Made by a program: the position numbers and the translations under genes
From: Syntrophobacter sp. SbD2
GTDB taxonomy: Bacteria > Desulfobacterota > Binatia > UBA9968
Direction: 5' to 3'
Assembly: GCA_945889495.1 (NCBI GenBank)
Contig: CAMDBU010000042.1
Coordinates: 1 to 32,500 of the forward strand
DNA length: 32,500 bases
The notes under the pieces: generated by a model
What the model was told of the DNA's origin: nothing
What the model saw: the letters and a program-made list of their open reading frames with translations, nothing else
Databases searched by the model: none
Part shown: piece after piece, positions 16,401-23,362 of the stretch
How the letters are laid out: every line of letters starts with the position of its first letter
How positions within the stretch are numbered: position 1 is the stretch's first letter

Positions 16401-18829
16401 AACGGACTTACACCGACTCCCATCACCGGGTCAGTCAGGTGGAAGAGGTCAACGGCGCGACTTCTTATTTTACCAACTATTTCTACGACGCGGCCGACTC
16501 ACTGATCAAAGTCACCAACGCCGCGGGCCATAACACGCATAACGTCTACGACTTCCTCGGCCGCAAGGTCGCCATGTGCGATCCCAACATGGGGACGTTG
16601 TCGAGTTTGACGATTTGCACCACCGCCACGCCGGGCGCCTGGGTTTATACCTATAATATCGCCGGCGACATGCTGACGCAGAAAGACGCCAAGATCCAGA
16701 CGCTGACGTTTACCTACGATCTGCTTGGCCGGCCGCTGACCAAGCAGCAGGGAACGACAAGTTTGGTGACCTGGACTTACGACGATGTCGCGGTGCTGTA
16801 CTCCAAAGGCCGGGTCACCCAGATCGTCGACCAGGCGATGACGACCAAGTTTGTTTACGATCAGTTGGGCCGCACCACGCAGACCCAGCGCTTGCAGCTG
16901 GGCGTGTGGAAAACCATGGCGCAGAGCTATGACGCGCTCAGCCGCATCACCAGCGAGACTTTCCCCGACAGCGAGGTGGTGACCTACGGATACAACAGCG
17001 CGGGGTGGTTGAACTCCGTGCCGGGCTACGTCAACGACATTCAATACAACTCCAGAGGCCAGAAAACCTCGCTCACCTACGGCAACGGCTTGGTGACAAC
17101 CTGGACGCACAACGCGACCAATTTCCGAGTGACCAATAGAACCACTTCGAGCAACCAGCAGAACCTGACCTACGCTTACGACCCCAACGGCAACGTGACC
17201 GCGATCACCGACAGTCTTTTTACCGGTAGCCGTAGTTTCACCTACGACGATCTTGGCCGGATGATCACCGGCAACGGCACCTTCGGCGTCAATCAAGCGC
17301 AGACCAGTTGCAGCTACACCTATAGCTCCATCGGCAACCTGACTAACAAGTGCGGCGCGGTGCTGAGCTACGGCGACGCCAACCATCCGTCGGCGGTGAC
17401 CAATCATTCGACCCTGGCCAAGAACTACACCTACGACGCCAATGGCAACATGCTGACGCGCGGCAGCCAGACACTCGCCTGGACCATCGATAATCGGGTG
17501 GCCAGCGTGACGCTCGGCGCCAGCACGACCTCGATGGAGTATGATTACAGCGGCATGCGGGTGAAGAAGACCGCGCCGGCGGGGGTAACACTCTATCCGT
17601 TCATGGGCTACGAGATCGATCCCAACGGCGTGGTCACCAAGTTTATCAGAGCCGGCGGCGAGTCGATCGCGTCAAAGAAAGGCACGGCGAAATACTTTTA
17701 CCACAACGATCATCTGGGCAGCGTCAACATGGTCACCGATATCACGGGAATGCGCGTCCAGTTAAACGAGTACGACCCCTGGGGCGCGGTGTCGCGCGCG
17801 TCGGGTAACGTCGATCCCGACACCCGGTTCACTGGACAAAAGCTCGACCCGGAGACCGGGCTGTATTTTTACAACGGCCGCTACTACGACAACGAGATCG
17901 GCCGGTTTATTTCAGCCGATCCGTTTATCCAGACGCCCTTCGATCCGCAGAATTTGAATCGCTACAGCTACGTCATCAACAACCCGCAGAACTATGTCGA
18001 TCCGGATGGGTATTTTCATCAGCCTAAGAAAAAGAAGGGCGGGTTTTTCAAGAGCTGGCTTGGGACGATTATCGGCGCAATCGTAACAATTGTTACGTAT
18101 GGTGCGGGAAGCGCTATTACGTTTGGGACCGCTTTATCTTACGGCCTAGCGGCAAAGAGCATTGTCGATGGAGGCATGAATGGCGGTGCGTTGGGGGCTC
18201 TCACCGGAGCGTTCACAGCCGCCGCTTACGCTTATGGAGGAGTCTTTGCGGGGCAATTTGCCGAAGGTATTTCAGCGGAAGTGCATGGAGGAAATTTTTG
18301 GAAAGCATATCTGAAAGCAGGGTGGCAGCCGTATGCGAGTTTCTCTGGCGAGGGCTCTATTTTGGAGGCGGGGCAGAGTTCTGGTGATTTTGGGATTAGA
18401 ACTATTTATGGGGAAACTTCCGGTCTTTATCCACAATTGAGAAGCAATCCTCCCGTCCCAAGGTCAGGTGTCTACAATGCTCGAAACTGGAACGGTGAAT
18501 CATTAGACCAGTTACAGAGCGCAAGGTCAGATATCGCTCAATCAGTTCGAAATGGCGCAAGGGCTCATCAGGCTGGACCGCCATCTCGGAATGACCGATT
18601 AGGGCAGCAACAATGGGAATTGGCAATAGATGCATCTCGCGCGGTTTCCGATCTTCCAAAAGATGTGAGACACTTTTTCTTGAGAGCAGAAACCGGTCCT
18701 CAGAGACCTTGGTTTGTACCGGAGGGAGCGGTCCCGTATCGTAGTTACGGACCTTTTGTTAATCCAGGAGGCGGTGATGTTCCAATTAGCACACAGGTGT
18801 ATATTGATTTTTATCGCGGCATCAAGTGA
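13448..18829 (+). CDS. Secreted SpvB/RHS-repeat protein with variable C-terminal effector-like domain
   Basis: A 1793-residue exported protein. The start at ATG 13448 has GGAGG seven bases upstream and a signal peptide (VSTLRLIVTIGWLLSASS). An SpvB/Tc-toxin-like N-terminal region (about 60-330) contains PKITLRYNSG and GLGWSLDTGGFVIRN. Then come two WNSxQESYDCS units (about 415-540), many YD repeats, and the RHS core at about 1458-1520 (TGQKLDPETGLYFYNGRYYD, GRFISADPF, NRYSYVINNPQNYVDPDGY). After PDG (18003-18009) a separate cassette of about 270 residues begins. It is first hydrophobic and Gly-rich, then soluble with TIYGETSGLYPQL (E1656), resembling SleB-like cell wall hydrolase motifs. The cassette DNA is AT-richer than the RHS shell. 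RHS shells encapsulate a C-terminal toxin; export route and target are inferred. No VgrG, PAAR or Hcp gene is near. Confidence 0.9.
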   Translation: MKTQRLDSRLSSQWRVSTLRLIVTIGWLLSASSLQASHQTTTSTQPGQSGSAQPQAAQKPTKPGAGETASAMSSGIGASVGGFNIQSFNADLFTGTAGSEIPIAVPPGAAGVAPKITLRYNSGVIDDIDGDQADWTGLGWSLDTGGFVIRNTKGTTSTADDTFQLVFGGDTHDLVAIGAGNYRTRDETFLAITYVTASDYWTVKTKDGTVHRFGFSASSRATGLTFALNVEVPVTFRYFLDEVTTTSGVGVRYEYFKQSSSYNGKAYDQAVYPDKIKYAYRNNSLVGTIREVTFIRGNRTDWTNVSASQHTSYHDLYRLDAIEVTLGASLVRRYNFSYDYSIDRDPNVNWGGGAAGDLTLKSVTTLGSDGVSALPVQTFSYGDSVLTTINNGIGGSVSLLYEKLSAQLWATEGLRWNSNQESYDCSGSVAIATSYEVDCYHQALVATSPPVGTVPIYKNVQMASDPESSTPSCGSATGLAASPGPCDYSVYGYASATPTLTATVPLYNAFYLYWNSSQESYDCSTSPRFTTDTSGSCSTPQLIGYVPPGTIDKSRRRVISRTANDGRGWSATTTYHYFNPATGTNPLDFQTEFRGHAKVRSVDPIGNYTDTFFYQDDIKKGRAFQTEVRSAAGALYNKTVNTFLTTNPYPGVTFIRLDRSDYFECEGQATCHQNAETFTYDSYGNPTQKVDLGDVPTTGDERTQVTEWIVDTANWIHRPKRTALLDNTGATVRESWTYYDNAAYGILGTRGLPTKTESRLAGAQGNSGNPTATSGYDVYGNRTSVTDARGCTTNTVFEASQTYPATVTNCLNHSSTMVYDAGFGVMTSQTDANGQTSTTTYDVFGRPTKVTGPLDGASTYGTASTFYDDWGNPNLQKVRSYRTEQHGTANYIWSETYFDGLGREYKSQNEGPGGQTVVGETLFDSRGMQWKSSAPRFTAETAVWTETLYDVLGRQIRVNFPDGTFALTAYDHHEVTATDPRGKIKRTYTDSHHRVSQVEEVNGATSYFTNYFYDAADSLIKVTNAAGHNTHNVYDFLGRKVAMCDPNMGTLSSLTICTTATPGAWVYTYNIAGDMLTQKDAKIQTLTFTYDLLGRPLTKQQGTTSLVTWTYDDVAVLYSKGRVTQIVDQAMTTKFVYDQLGRTTQTQRLQLGVWKTMAQSYDALSRITSETFPDSEVVTYGYNSAGWLNSVPGYVNDIQYNSRGQKTSLTYGNGLVTTWTHNATNFRVTNRTTSSNQQNLTYAYDPNGNVTAITDSLFTGSRSFTYDDLGRMITGNGTFGVNQAQTSCSYTYSSIGNLTNKCGAVLSYGDANHPSAVTNHSTLAKNYTYDANGNMLTRGSQTLAWTIDNRVASVTLGASTTSMEYDYSGMRVKKTAPAGVTLYPFMGYEIDPNGVVTKFIRAGGESIASKKGTAKYFYHNDHLGSVNMVTDITGMRVQLNEYDPWGAVSRASGNVDPDTRFTGQKLDPETGLYFYNGRYYDNEIGRFISADPFIQTPFDPQNLNRYSYVINNPQNYVDPDGYFHQPKKKKGGFFKSWLGTIIGAIVTIVTYGAGSAITFGTALSYGLAAKSIVDGGMNGGALGALTGAFTAAAYAYGGVFAGQFAEGISAEVHGGNFWKAYLKAGWQPYASFSGEGSILEAGQSSGDFGIRTIYGETSGLYPQLRSNPPVPRSGVYNARNWNGESLDQLQSARSDIAQSVRNGARAHQAGPPSRNDRLGQQQWELAIDASRAVSDLPKDVRHFFLRAETGPQRPWFVPEGAVPYRSYGPFVNPGGGDVPISTQVYIDFYRGIK

Positions 18830-18839
18830 GTCTAATATT

Positions 18840-19394
18840 ATGAGGAAGTCGGCTGGTGAATTACTACTGAGTTTCACAATAATTTTAGCTTGTCCGCCCG
18901 TCCTTGCGCAGTCTGCGACTTCTGATGCCCGATTGCATAAGATAAGCGCAGCGGTGAATCAAGCTATCACAGATGAGATCTATTATTATGGCATGGAGGA
19001 TGAGTCTCCAATCCTCAATATCAACAGTTCAACACCTGTTTATATAGAAATTGAAGCCAAACGTTTGTGCCGTGTTATTTACAGATTATATCCGCATGGC
19101 GAGGTGTTTCGTAGGTTCTATATAACCCAGGACGGATTGGCGATACTTGCAGGCGATGCTCGTAAGGGCTTCCTGTGGTGGCGACACAGAAACATGTATG
19201 TTGGGCAAACCACCGAAATCCCAGACGGAGATTTAATGCGATATAAGCAGACATGGGCAAAAGGTGAGTACAAGTTGGTAACTGGGTTCGATAAAACCGA
19301 ATTGATAATGCGACAGGCGCGCCGGATCGAAGTGTCACGAAAACTCAGTGACACCGGTTCCAAAGTAGGATCAGACGAAATTTGCCCTTCATAA
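18840..19394 (+). CDS. Small exported protein, possible immunity or accessory protein of the RHS effector
   Basis: I do not recognise the family. From ATG 18840 it has 184 residues. The N-terminus MRKSAGELLLSFTIILACPP is a signal peptide, with ILAC as a marginal lipobox. The rest is soluble, with YIEIEAKRLCRVIYRLYPHG and FLWWRHRNMYVGQTTEIPDG. It follows the RHS stop by 10 bases and shares that gene's AT-rich C-terminal composition, the usual place for an immunity gene. An exported immunity protein would fit a cell-wall target. A second start at ATG 18777 in the same frame has AGGAGG five bases upstream, inside the RHS gene; it would add 21 residues and disturb the signal peptide, so I prefer 18840, which lacks a good ribosome site. 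The function is inferred from position only. Confidence 0.65.
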   Translation: MRKSAGELLLSFTIILACPPVLAQSATSDARLHKISAAVNQAITDEIYYYGMEDESPILNINSSTPVYIEIEAKRLCRVIYRLYPHGEVFRRFYITQDGLAILAGDARKGFLWWRHRNMYVGQTTEIPDGDLMRYKQTWAKGEYKLVTGFDKTELIMRQARRIEVSRKLSDTGSKVGSDEICPS

Positions 19395-19422
19395 GAGCAA
19401 GAGGAGCGAGAAGAGGAGCGAG

Positions 19423-19502
19423 GGTCAGGTCTTGAACCTTGCTATTCTTCTACCGAAATCCAAACTACAGCAGCATGCAAGAGCATGATTCAGGACCTGA
19501 CC
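19423..19502. repeat. REP-like imperfect inverted repeat
   Basis: GGTCAGGTCTTGAA (19423-19436) is matched on the other strand by 19489-19502, whose reverse complement reads GGTCAGGTCCTGAA, 13 of 14 identical. A third related copy, GGGTCAGACTTCGA, starts at 19517 in direct orientation. An 11-base purine repeat (GAGGAGCGAGA-like) precedes it. Such GGGTCAGGTC-type repeats often flank REP-associated tyrosine transposase genes, from memory; no transposase is present here. Confidence 0.5.
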
Positions 19503-19626
19503 GGAGGGGGGAGAAGGGGTCAGACTTCGATAACTGGACTATTCTTACGAAGCGACGCCTACTTCGCAGGGAACTACCCATTCCATTTCGAAGGCAAAGG
19601 TTCCATTGGATCTCAACGACCGATCC

Positions 19627-19779
19627 TTACCCAGGCGGAATCTTCTCAATCAGTTTGCCATTCATGAAAAGCTCGTAGCCTTTCAAACTTAGCTCGTAGC
19701 CCTGCGGCTGGTAATTGGTATTGGGGACCAGGCCCTTCGCTGTCAGCAAACAGTATTTCAGATCGCCGACATTAACCTG
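19627..19779 (-). pseudogene. 3' fragment of a DUF4382-like gene
   Basis: Reverse-strand reading gives about 50 codons ending GYELSLKGYELFMNGKLIEK and IPPG followed by TAA at 19629-19627. The intact gene at 20411-20971 ends with nearly the same residues. Nucleotide identity over the shared 75-80 bases is roughly 85% by eye, with one in-frame three-base gap. Upstream of residue QGYEL the two differ, and a stop occurs at 19782-19780. There is no start or signal peptide, so this is a remnant of a paralogue. It lies directly downstream of the RelE toxin gene. Confidence 0.75.
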
Positions 19780-19790
19780 TTATCGGACGA

Positions 19791-20075
19791 TCAGTGAATC
19801 GACAGCCGTTTGTCGATTTTCTGATACACATCTCGGCGGTTGATAATCGCGAAAATCCACAGCTCGGTTTTAACAACCTTGAATACAACTCGATAGTCGC
19901 CCACGCGCAGTTTCCAGTAGCCTTTTAATGTTCCCCGAAGCGGTTCACCGTAGCGTTGCGGTTCTGTCGTCAAACGCGATTCAATGGCGCGTTGAATGCG
20001 CTTGCTGATGTCGCGATTTAACGTTGGTATATCCAGTTTCTTAACCTCGGGATGGTAGACGAGGGTAAACGGCAT
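19791..20075 (-). CDS. RelE/ParE family toxin
   Basis: Toxin of a type II toxin-antitoxin pair; RelE-like members cleave mRNA on the ribosome, ParE-like members target gyrase. The 94-residue protein has the family pattern: YHPEVKKLDIPTLNRDISKR, LRGTLKGYWKLRVGDYRVVF and IINRRDVYQKI. The LR.GDYRV motif and the final basic segment are typical of the RelE branch. It starts at ATG 20075, 13 bases after the antitoxin stop, with an AAGGA ribosome site overlapping that stop. It appears intact. Confidence 0.9.
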   Translation of the reverse strand: MPFTLVYHPEVKKLDIPTLNRDISKRIQRAIESRLTTEPQRYGEPLRGTLKGYWKLRVGDYRVVFKVVKTELWIFAIINRRDVYQKIDKRLSIH

Positions 20076-20088
20076 GAGTGTCGGTTCC

Positions 20089-20319
20089 TTACGCTCCCCA
20101 AACCTGTTTGTGGGTCAGGGCTTTGGCGCGCCGAAAGGATTTCTCGCGCTCGGTGGCCAGCTCGGTTAACGCTAAATCCTCTTGGGCTTCGAGCGCCGTT
20201 TTGACGAGATCCCGGATCTTTAAGGACAGGGAAATCTCCTCGCTAGCGGCCAAGCGTCGAACGCTATCGTACAGAGGTTTCTCTAAAACGACATTGATTC
20301 TTGGGTTTTTTGCCGGCAT
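20089..20319 (-). CDS. Ribbon-helix-helix type antitoxin
   Basis: Likely antitoxin and autorepressor, 76 residues from ATG 20319 (GGAGA seven bases upstream). The N-terminus PAKNPRINVVLEKPLYDSVR followed by RLAASEEISLSLKIRDLVKTALE is a ribbon-helix-helix DNA-binding fold. The charged C-terminal tail (REKSFRRAKALTHKQVWGA) is the likely toxin-binding part. A longer in-frame reading to 20385 would run through the promoter and palindrome, so I reject it. The toxin follows directly on the same strand. Confidence 0.87.
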   Translation of the reverse strand: MPAKNPRINVVLEKPLYDSVRRLAASEEISLSLKIRDLVKTALEAQEDLALTELATEREKSFRRAKALTHKQVWGA

Positions 20320-20338
20320 AAGTTGTCTCCTGATCGAG

Positions 20339-20367
20339 AGTGTAGCACTTGTGCCGCACCTTGGCAA
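20339..20367 (-). promoter_or_regulatory. Promoter of the toxin-antitoxin operon
   Basis: Reverse strand: -35 TTGCCA (20367-20362), 17 bases, -10 TACACT (20344-20339). The predicted transcript starts near 20332, close to the ribosome site at 20330-20326. The -35 box touches the palindrome at 20367-20390. Confidence 0.65.
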
Positions 20368-20390
20368 AGCGATGCGCCGGCGCATCGCTT
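20367..20390. promoter_or_regulatory. Perfect 24-bp palindrome, probable antitoxin operator (or terminator)
   Basis: The half-site AAGCGATGCGCC is followed at once by its exact reverse complement. The palindrome abuts the -35 box of the toxin-antitoxin promoter, where a ribbon-helix-helix repressor would bind. It is also 21 bases downstream of the DUF4382-like stop and could form a terminator hairpin for that operon, though only three T follow it. Confidence 0.65.
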
Positions 20391-20410
20391 GTTACGTCGA
20401 ACAAGTACGC

Positions 20411-20971
20411 TCACCCCGGTGGGATTTTCTCGATCAGTTTCCCATTCAGAAAAAGCTCGTAGCCTTTCAAGCTCAGCTCATAACCGCGCTGCGGATGGTC
20501 GGACATGTCGGAGACTACCAGGTCGAGGATTAGTAGCGTCACGGCGTTGGGGCGGATTTCGTAGTCGAGTTTGAATTTGCCGATGGCGTTTTTGACCGGC
20601 ACCTTGCGTTGCGCCTTTTTCAGCACGCCGGCGGTACTTTTGATTTGCAAATGAAAGGCGTCGAAGGCGCCGGCGTCTACCGTGGCGCGGAACACCTGCG
20701 CCGTGGTTTTGCCGACATACTTGGTGAGATCGACCGGTTCTGACTTCACCGTGAAATCTTTCCAGTCGGTTTGCCAGAACTTCAGGCCCGCTTTGGGGCT
20801 GACGGCGATCTTGTCGATGGTGACGAGCAGTTGGGCGAAGTCGTCGATGGCGTCGCGGTGGTCTTTGATGCGGACTTCCAGAATGCCTTGTTCGGGTTGG
20901 GCGGCTTGCGCTTCAATCCACGGGCCTGCCAACAGTAGCAGTGCGACTAGGACTTTTGCGATTCTAACCAT
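20411..20971 (-). CDS. Exported DUF4382-like protein
   Basis: A 186-residue protein of unknown function. A signal peptide (IAKVLVALLLLAGPWIEAQA) precedes a beta-rich domain with GILEVRIKDHRDAIDD, LLVTIDKIAVSP, FWQTDW and DAGAFDAFHLQIKST, the pattern of DUF4382 proteins as I recall it. The C-terminus repeats the phrase GYELSLKGYELFLNGKLIEK. The start at ATG 20971 lies inside the end of the SCO1 gene (25-bp overlap), so expression is probably coupled. It is the last gene of the copper-related cluster. A diverged fragment of a paralogue lies at 19627-19779. Confidence 0.75.
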   Translation of the reverse strand: MVRIAKVLVALLLLAGPWIEAQAAQPEQGILEVRIKDHRDAIDDFAQLLVTIDKIAVSPKAGLKFWQTDWKDFTVKSEPVDLTKYVGKTTAQVFRATVDAGAFDAFHLQIKSTAGVLKKAQRKVPVKNAIGKFKLDYEIRPNAVTLLILDLVVSDMSDHPQRGYELSLKGYELFLNGKLIEKIPPG

Positions 20972-21567
20972 TTAATATCTTTCACGACTTCTTTGACCAG
21001 CCACTTGTCGCCGTAGTAGTCGACCCGGCGCATGCCATTGGTATCGATCAAGGTGGTTAAGTTGGTGTGCTGGATCTGGCCGTTGCCATGGTCTTTGACG
21101 TTGACGCCGAAGCTTTTCCAGACCGCCGACAAATCTTTCTGGGTTCCGGTGAGGAACTGCCAATGCCTCACATCGGCTTTGAACGCTTCACTGTAGGCTT
21201 TCATCTTCGCCGGGGTATCGCGTTTGGGGTCGGTGCTGATTGTTAGCAATAAATAATTTTCCCGCTTCTCTTCATCTAGTGCGCGCTGAATCGCCGCGAA
21301 GTGGGCGCTGAATAGCGGGCAGACGTCGGGGCAGGTGGTGTAGACGAAAGTGACCAGGACGAATTTACCGCTAGCCGGTTTGAAACTAAATTTCTTGCCG
21401 TCCTGATTGGTCAGCGTGAAAGCCGGCGCGGCGAGATTGGTCTCGCGCCGGCCGATCTCGCCTTTTTTCGGCGGCAGCGGGATATGCGCATTCACCTGGC
21501 TGGTCAGCAGACTGAGCGCGATCAGGATGGCGCCGCAAGCCAAACTATTTTTCGACTTGGAAGTCAT
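20947..21567 (-). CDS. SCO1/SenC family protein (second of three)
   Basis: Copper chaperone or thiol-redox protein of the SCO1 family, 206 residues. A signal peptide or anchor (ACGAILIALSLLTSQVNA) is followed by a thioredoxin fold with the copper site CxxxC in TTCPDVCPLF and the His in QIQHTNLTTLID. It overlaps the preceding CtaG-like gene by 23 bp and the following DUF4382-like gene by 25 bp, an unusually tight arrangement. With Cox11/CtaG-like neighbours, a role in cytochrome oxidase copper-site assembly is a reasonable inference. Confidence 0.92.
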   Translation of the reverse strand: MTSKSKNSLACGAILIALSLLTSQVNAHIPLPPKKGEIGRRETNLAAPAFTLTNQDGKKFSFKPASGKFVLVTFVYTTCPDVCPLFSAHFAAIQRALDEEKRENYLLLTISTDPKRDTPAKMKAYSEAFKADVRHWQFLTGTQKDLSAVWKSFGVNVKDHGNGQIQHTNLTTLIDTNGMRRVDYYGDKWLVKEVVKDIKWLESQKS

Positions 21568-22432
21568 AGGTGACTTTGACTTGCTTGGAGCCGTCGGGCA
21601 GATCGCCGCGGACCATATAAGTAGACGAGAATTCCCGATCCTCGCCGGGCTTCAGCTTCACCGGCAGGAGCAGCGCGCACTCGATCAGATCGAGGTGCTG
21701 GCGTAGTTCCGCCGGTTCGACCCGGTGGACGATGCGGGTGGCGACGGCCTCTTGGGTCAGGTTGCGCACCCGGTAGGCGATGGTGAAGAGTTCATTGGCG
21801 CGCACGCTGGTTTCGCGGTTGAGCGGGGTGGCGGCGATGGTCTTATTCTCCGGCACGGTGGCGTCGTAGTGAACGCGCAGGCCAGCGGCCCAGTCGAACA
21901 GCACGCGCCATAGGCCGTTCTCTTTCACCAGCGTGAGCTCTTCCTCGCCCTCGATGAATTTCAATTTGCCGTCACGGCGTAGGTTGTCGATGGCGGCGAG
22001 GATTTCTTTCTGCTTCGGCGCCGCCAGCGCGTTCAGCTTGTCCTGGTCCCAGTCGAGCAGCAGCGGCGCCAAGCTGTTGGCGTCGGGCAGCTTGATGGCG
22101 AATTTCACTTTGCTTGTGGCTTGATTGTCCGCCGCGTTGGTCTGGCGGATCTCGATTAGCTCGGCGAGCTTGGCGGCGACGGTCAAAGTGAAGCCGGTGA
22201 ACGGTCCCTTTTCTTGAATATAGACCTGCTCCGACTTGACCAGCCGGTCGCGGTGGGCGATCAGCCGGTAGGCTTTCTTGTGATCATGGGCGTAGGCGCT
22301 CTTATAATAAGCCGCGGCGGTGCGCAGCGGCGCCGACTGCGTGTCGTTGTTCGATGCGGCGATAAATAAATAAGCCGGCAGTGCCAACAAAATGGCGGCC
22401 GCGGCGGACCAGAGTAAATTGCCAAGCTTCAT
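21545..22432 (-). CDS. Membrane-anchored NTF2-like / CtaG(Cox11)-like protein A
   Basis: One of three paralogues (295 residues). An N-terminal anchor (AAAAILLALPAYLFIAA) is followed by an NTF2/DUF4878-like domain (AAYYKSAYAHDHKKAYRLIA) to about residue 110. After a middle segment with LLLDWDQDKLNAL comes a C-terminal half of about 90 residues. Its pattern VRNLTQEAV, then HLDLIECALLLPVKLKPGED and KVTYDF matches the Cox11/CtaG immunoglobulin-like domain, where the core reads IQCFCF, PGE and LSYTF. Only the first Cys of the copper motif remains. ATG 22432 overlaps the stop of paralogue B (ATGA). The fold match is by eye; function is unknown. Confidence 0.72.
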   Translation of the reverse strand: MKLGNLLWSAAAAILLALPAYLFIAASNNDTQSAPLRTAAAYYKSAYAHDHKKAYRLIAHRDRLVKSEQVYIQEKGPFTGFTLTVAAKLAELIEIRQTNAADNQATSKVKFAIKLPDANSLAPLLLDWDQDKLNALAAPKQKEILAAIDNLRRDGKLKFIEGEEELTLVKENGLWRVLFDWAAGLRVHYDATVPENKTIAATPLNRETSVRANELFTIAYRVRNLTQEAVATRIVHRVEPAELRQHLDLIECALLLPVKLKPGEDREFSSTYMVRGDLPDGSKQVKVTYDFQVEK

Positions 22433-23337
22433 GGTTTGACCGATTCCAGCGGCGCGGCGCTGACCGCGTAGGTGACGCTCATCTGGCGCACCTGATCGGG
22501 TAGCGTGCCGCGTAGTAGATAGGTAGTGACAAACTCTTCTTCTTTGCCCGGTGGCAAGCGCACCGGCAGGATGAAGCCGCAGTCGACCAGATCGAGATAG
22601 TCGCGCAGCTCTTGGGGCTCGACCAGATGGCCGATGCGGGTGGCAAGCGTTTGATTGCCGGTGTTTTTGATTTTCATGGCGACGCGAAAGATTTGTCCGG
22701 CGCGAGAGGCGACTTCTTTCTGCGCGATTTTCATCTCCACCGGTGTCGACCGCGGGATCGCCGGTTGAAAGGTCAACTTGACGCCCGCCGCCCAGTTCAC
22801 AAATATTTTCCAGCCGCCAGATTCTTTAACCAGGTTGAATGTCTCGTCACCGGCGACGATGGCGATGGTTTTGTCGCGCTGGCGGCGCTCGATAGTTTCT
22901 AACAACGACTTGCGTTCGGCTGGAGTCAGTCTCTCCAAGCGCTGGCCGTCCCAGTCGAGCAGCAAGCCATTTAACTTTTCCGCGTCGGGCACGCTGGCTT
23001 TCACTTTAATCGCGGCGCGGTCGGGTTCGATGCGCTGCTCCAGTAGGCTGACTTCGACGCTCCGCGCCACGGCGCGCGCAGCATCGAGAATGAAGTCGCG
23101 AAATTCGCCGCGCTCGCGGCTGTAGCTATGCACGTCCTTTAGACGCCGGTCGGCGCCGGATAATTGCTCGTAGGCAGCGCGAAAGTCGCGGGCGTAAAGC
23201 GCGCCGACATATTTATTGACGACATCGGTTATGTCCGCGCGGTCATCGGCACCGGCGGTATGGGTCGTAAGCACGACCAGCACCATGGCGAAATAGCTTA
23301 GCGCCAGATGGCGGCGCGAGAGTCGGGCGGTAGTCAT
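22429..23337 (-). CDS. Exported NTF2-like / CtaG(Cox11)-like protein B
   Basis: Second paralogue, 302 residues. The signal sequence or anchor is LALSYFAMVLVVLTTHTAGA. Domain order is the same as in A: NTF2-like (VNKYVGALYARDFRAAYEQL), LLLDWDGQRLERL, KESGGWKIFVNWAAGV, then the CtaG-like half with KIKNTGNQTLATRI, YLDLVDCGFILPVRLPPGKE and VTYAV. Again there is one Cys where Cox11 has two. The start is 25 bases after the methyltransferase stop, and the stop overlaps the start of A by four bases. Confidence 0.72.
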   Translation of the reverse strand: MTTARLSRRHLALSYFAMVLVVLTTHTAGADDRADITDVVNKYVGALYARDFRAAYEQLSGADRRLKDVHSYSRERGEFRDFILDAARAVARSVEVSLLEQRIEPDRAAIKVKASVPDAEKLNGLLLDWDGQRLERLTPAERKSLLETIERRQRDKTIAIVAGDETFNLVKESGGWKIFVNWAAGVKLTFQPAIPRSTPVEMKIAQKEVASRAGQIFRVAMKIKNTGNQTLATRIGHLVEPQELRDYLDLVDCGFILPVRLPPGKEEEFVTTYLLRGTLPDQVRQMSVTYAVSAAPLESVKP

Positions 23338-23362
23338 TATTGGGCTGGGTGGGGCGGTAGAT

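Noticed and set aside
13486..17591. Many long alternative-frame readings inside the RHS gene
   Set aside because: They are shadows of a repeat-rich GC-rich coding sequence; the main frame is intact and continuous.
13448..19394. Part of a type VI secretion or Tc-toxin locus
   Set aside because: No VgrG, Hcp, PAAR, TcA or chaperone gene is in the window. The protein has its own signal peptide.
19439..19678. A plus-strand reading of 79 residues after the RHS locus
   Set aside because: It runs through the REP-like repeat and antisense to the DUF4382-like fragment, with no recognisable protein features.
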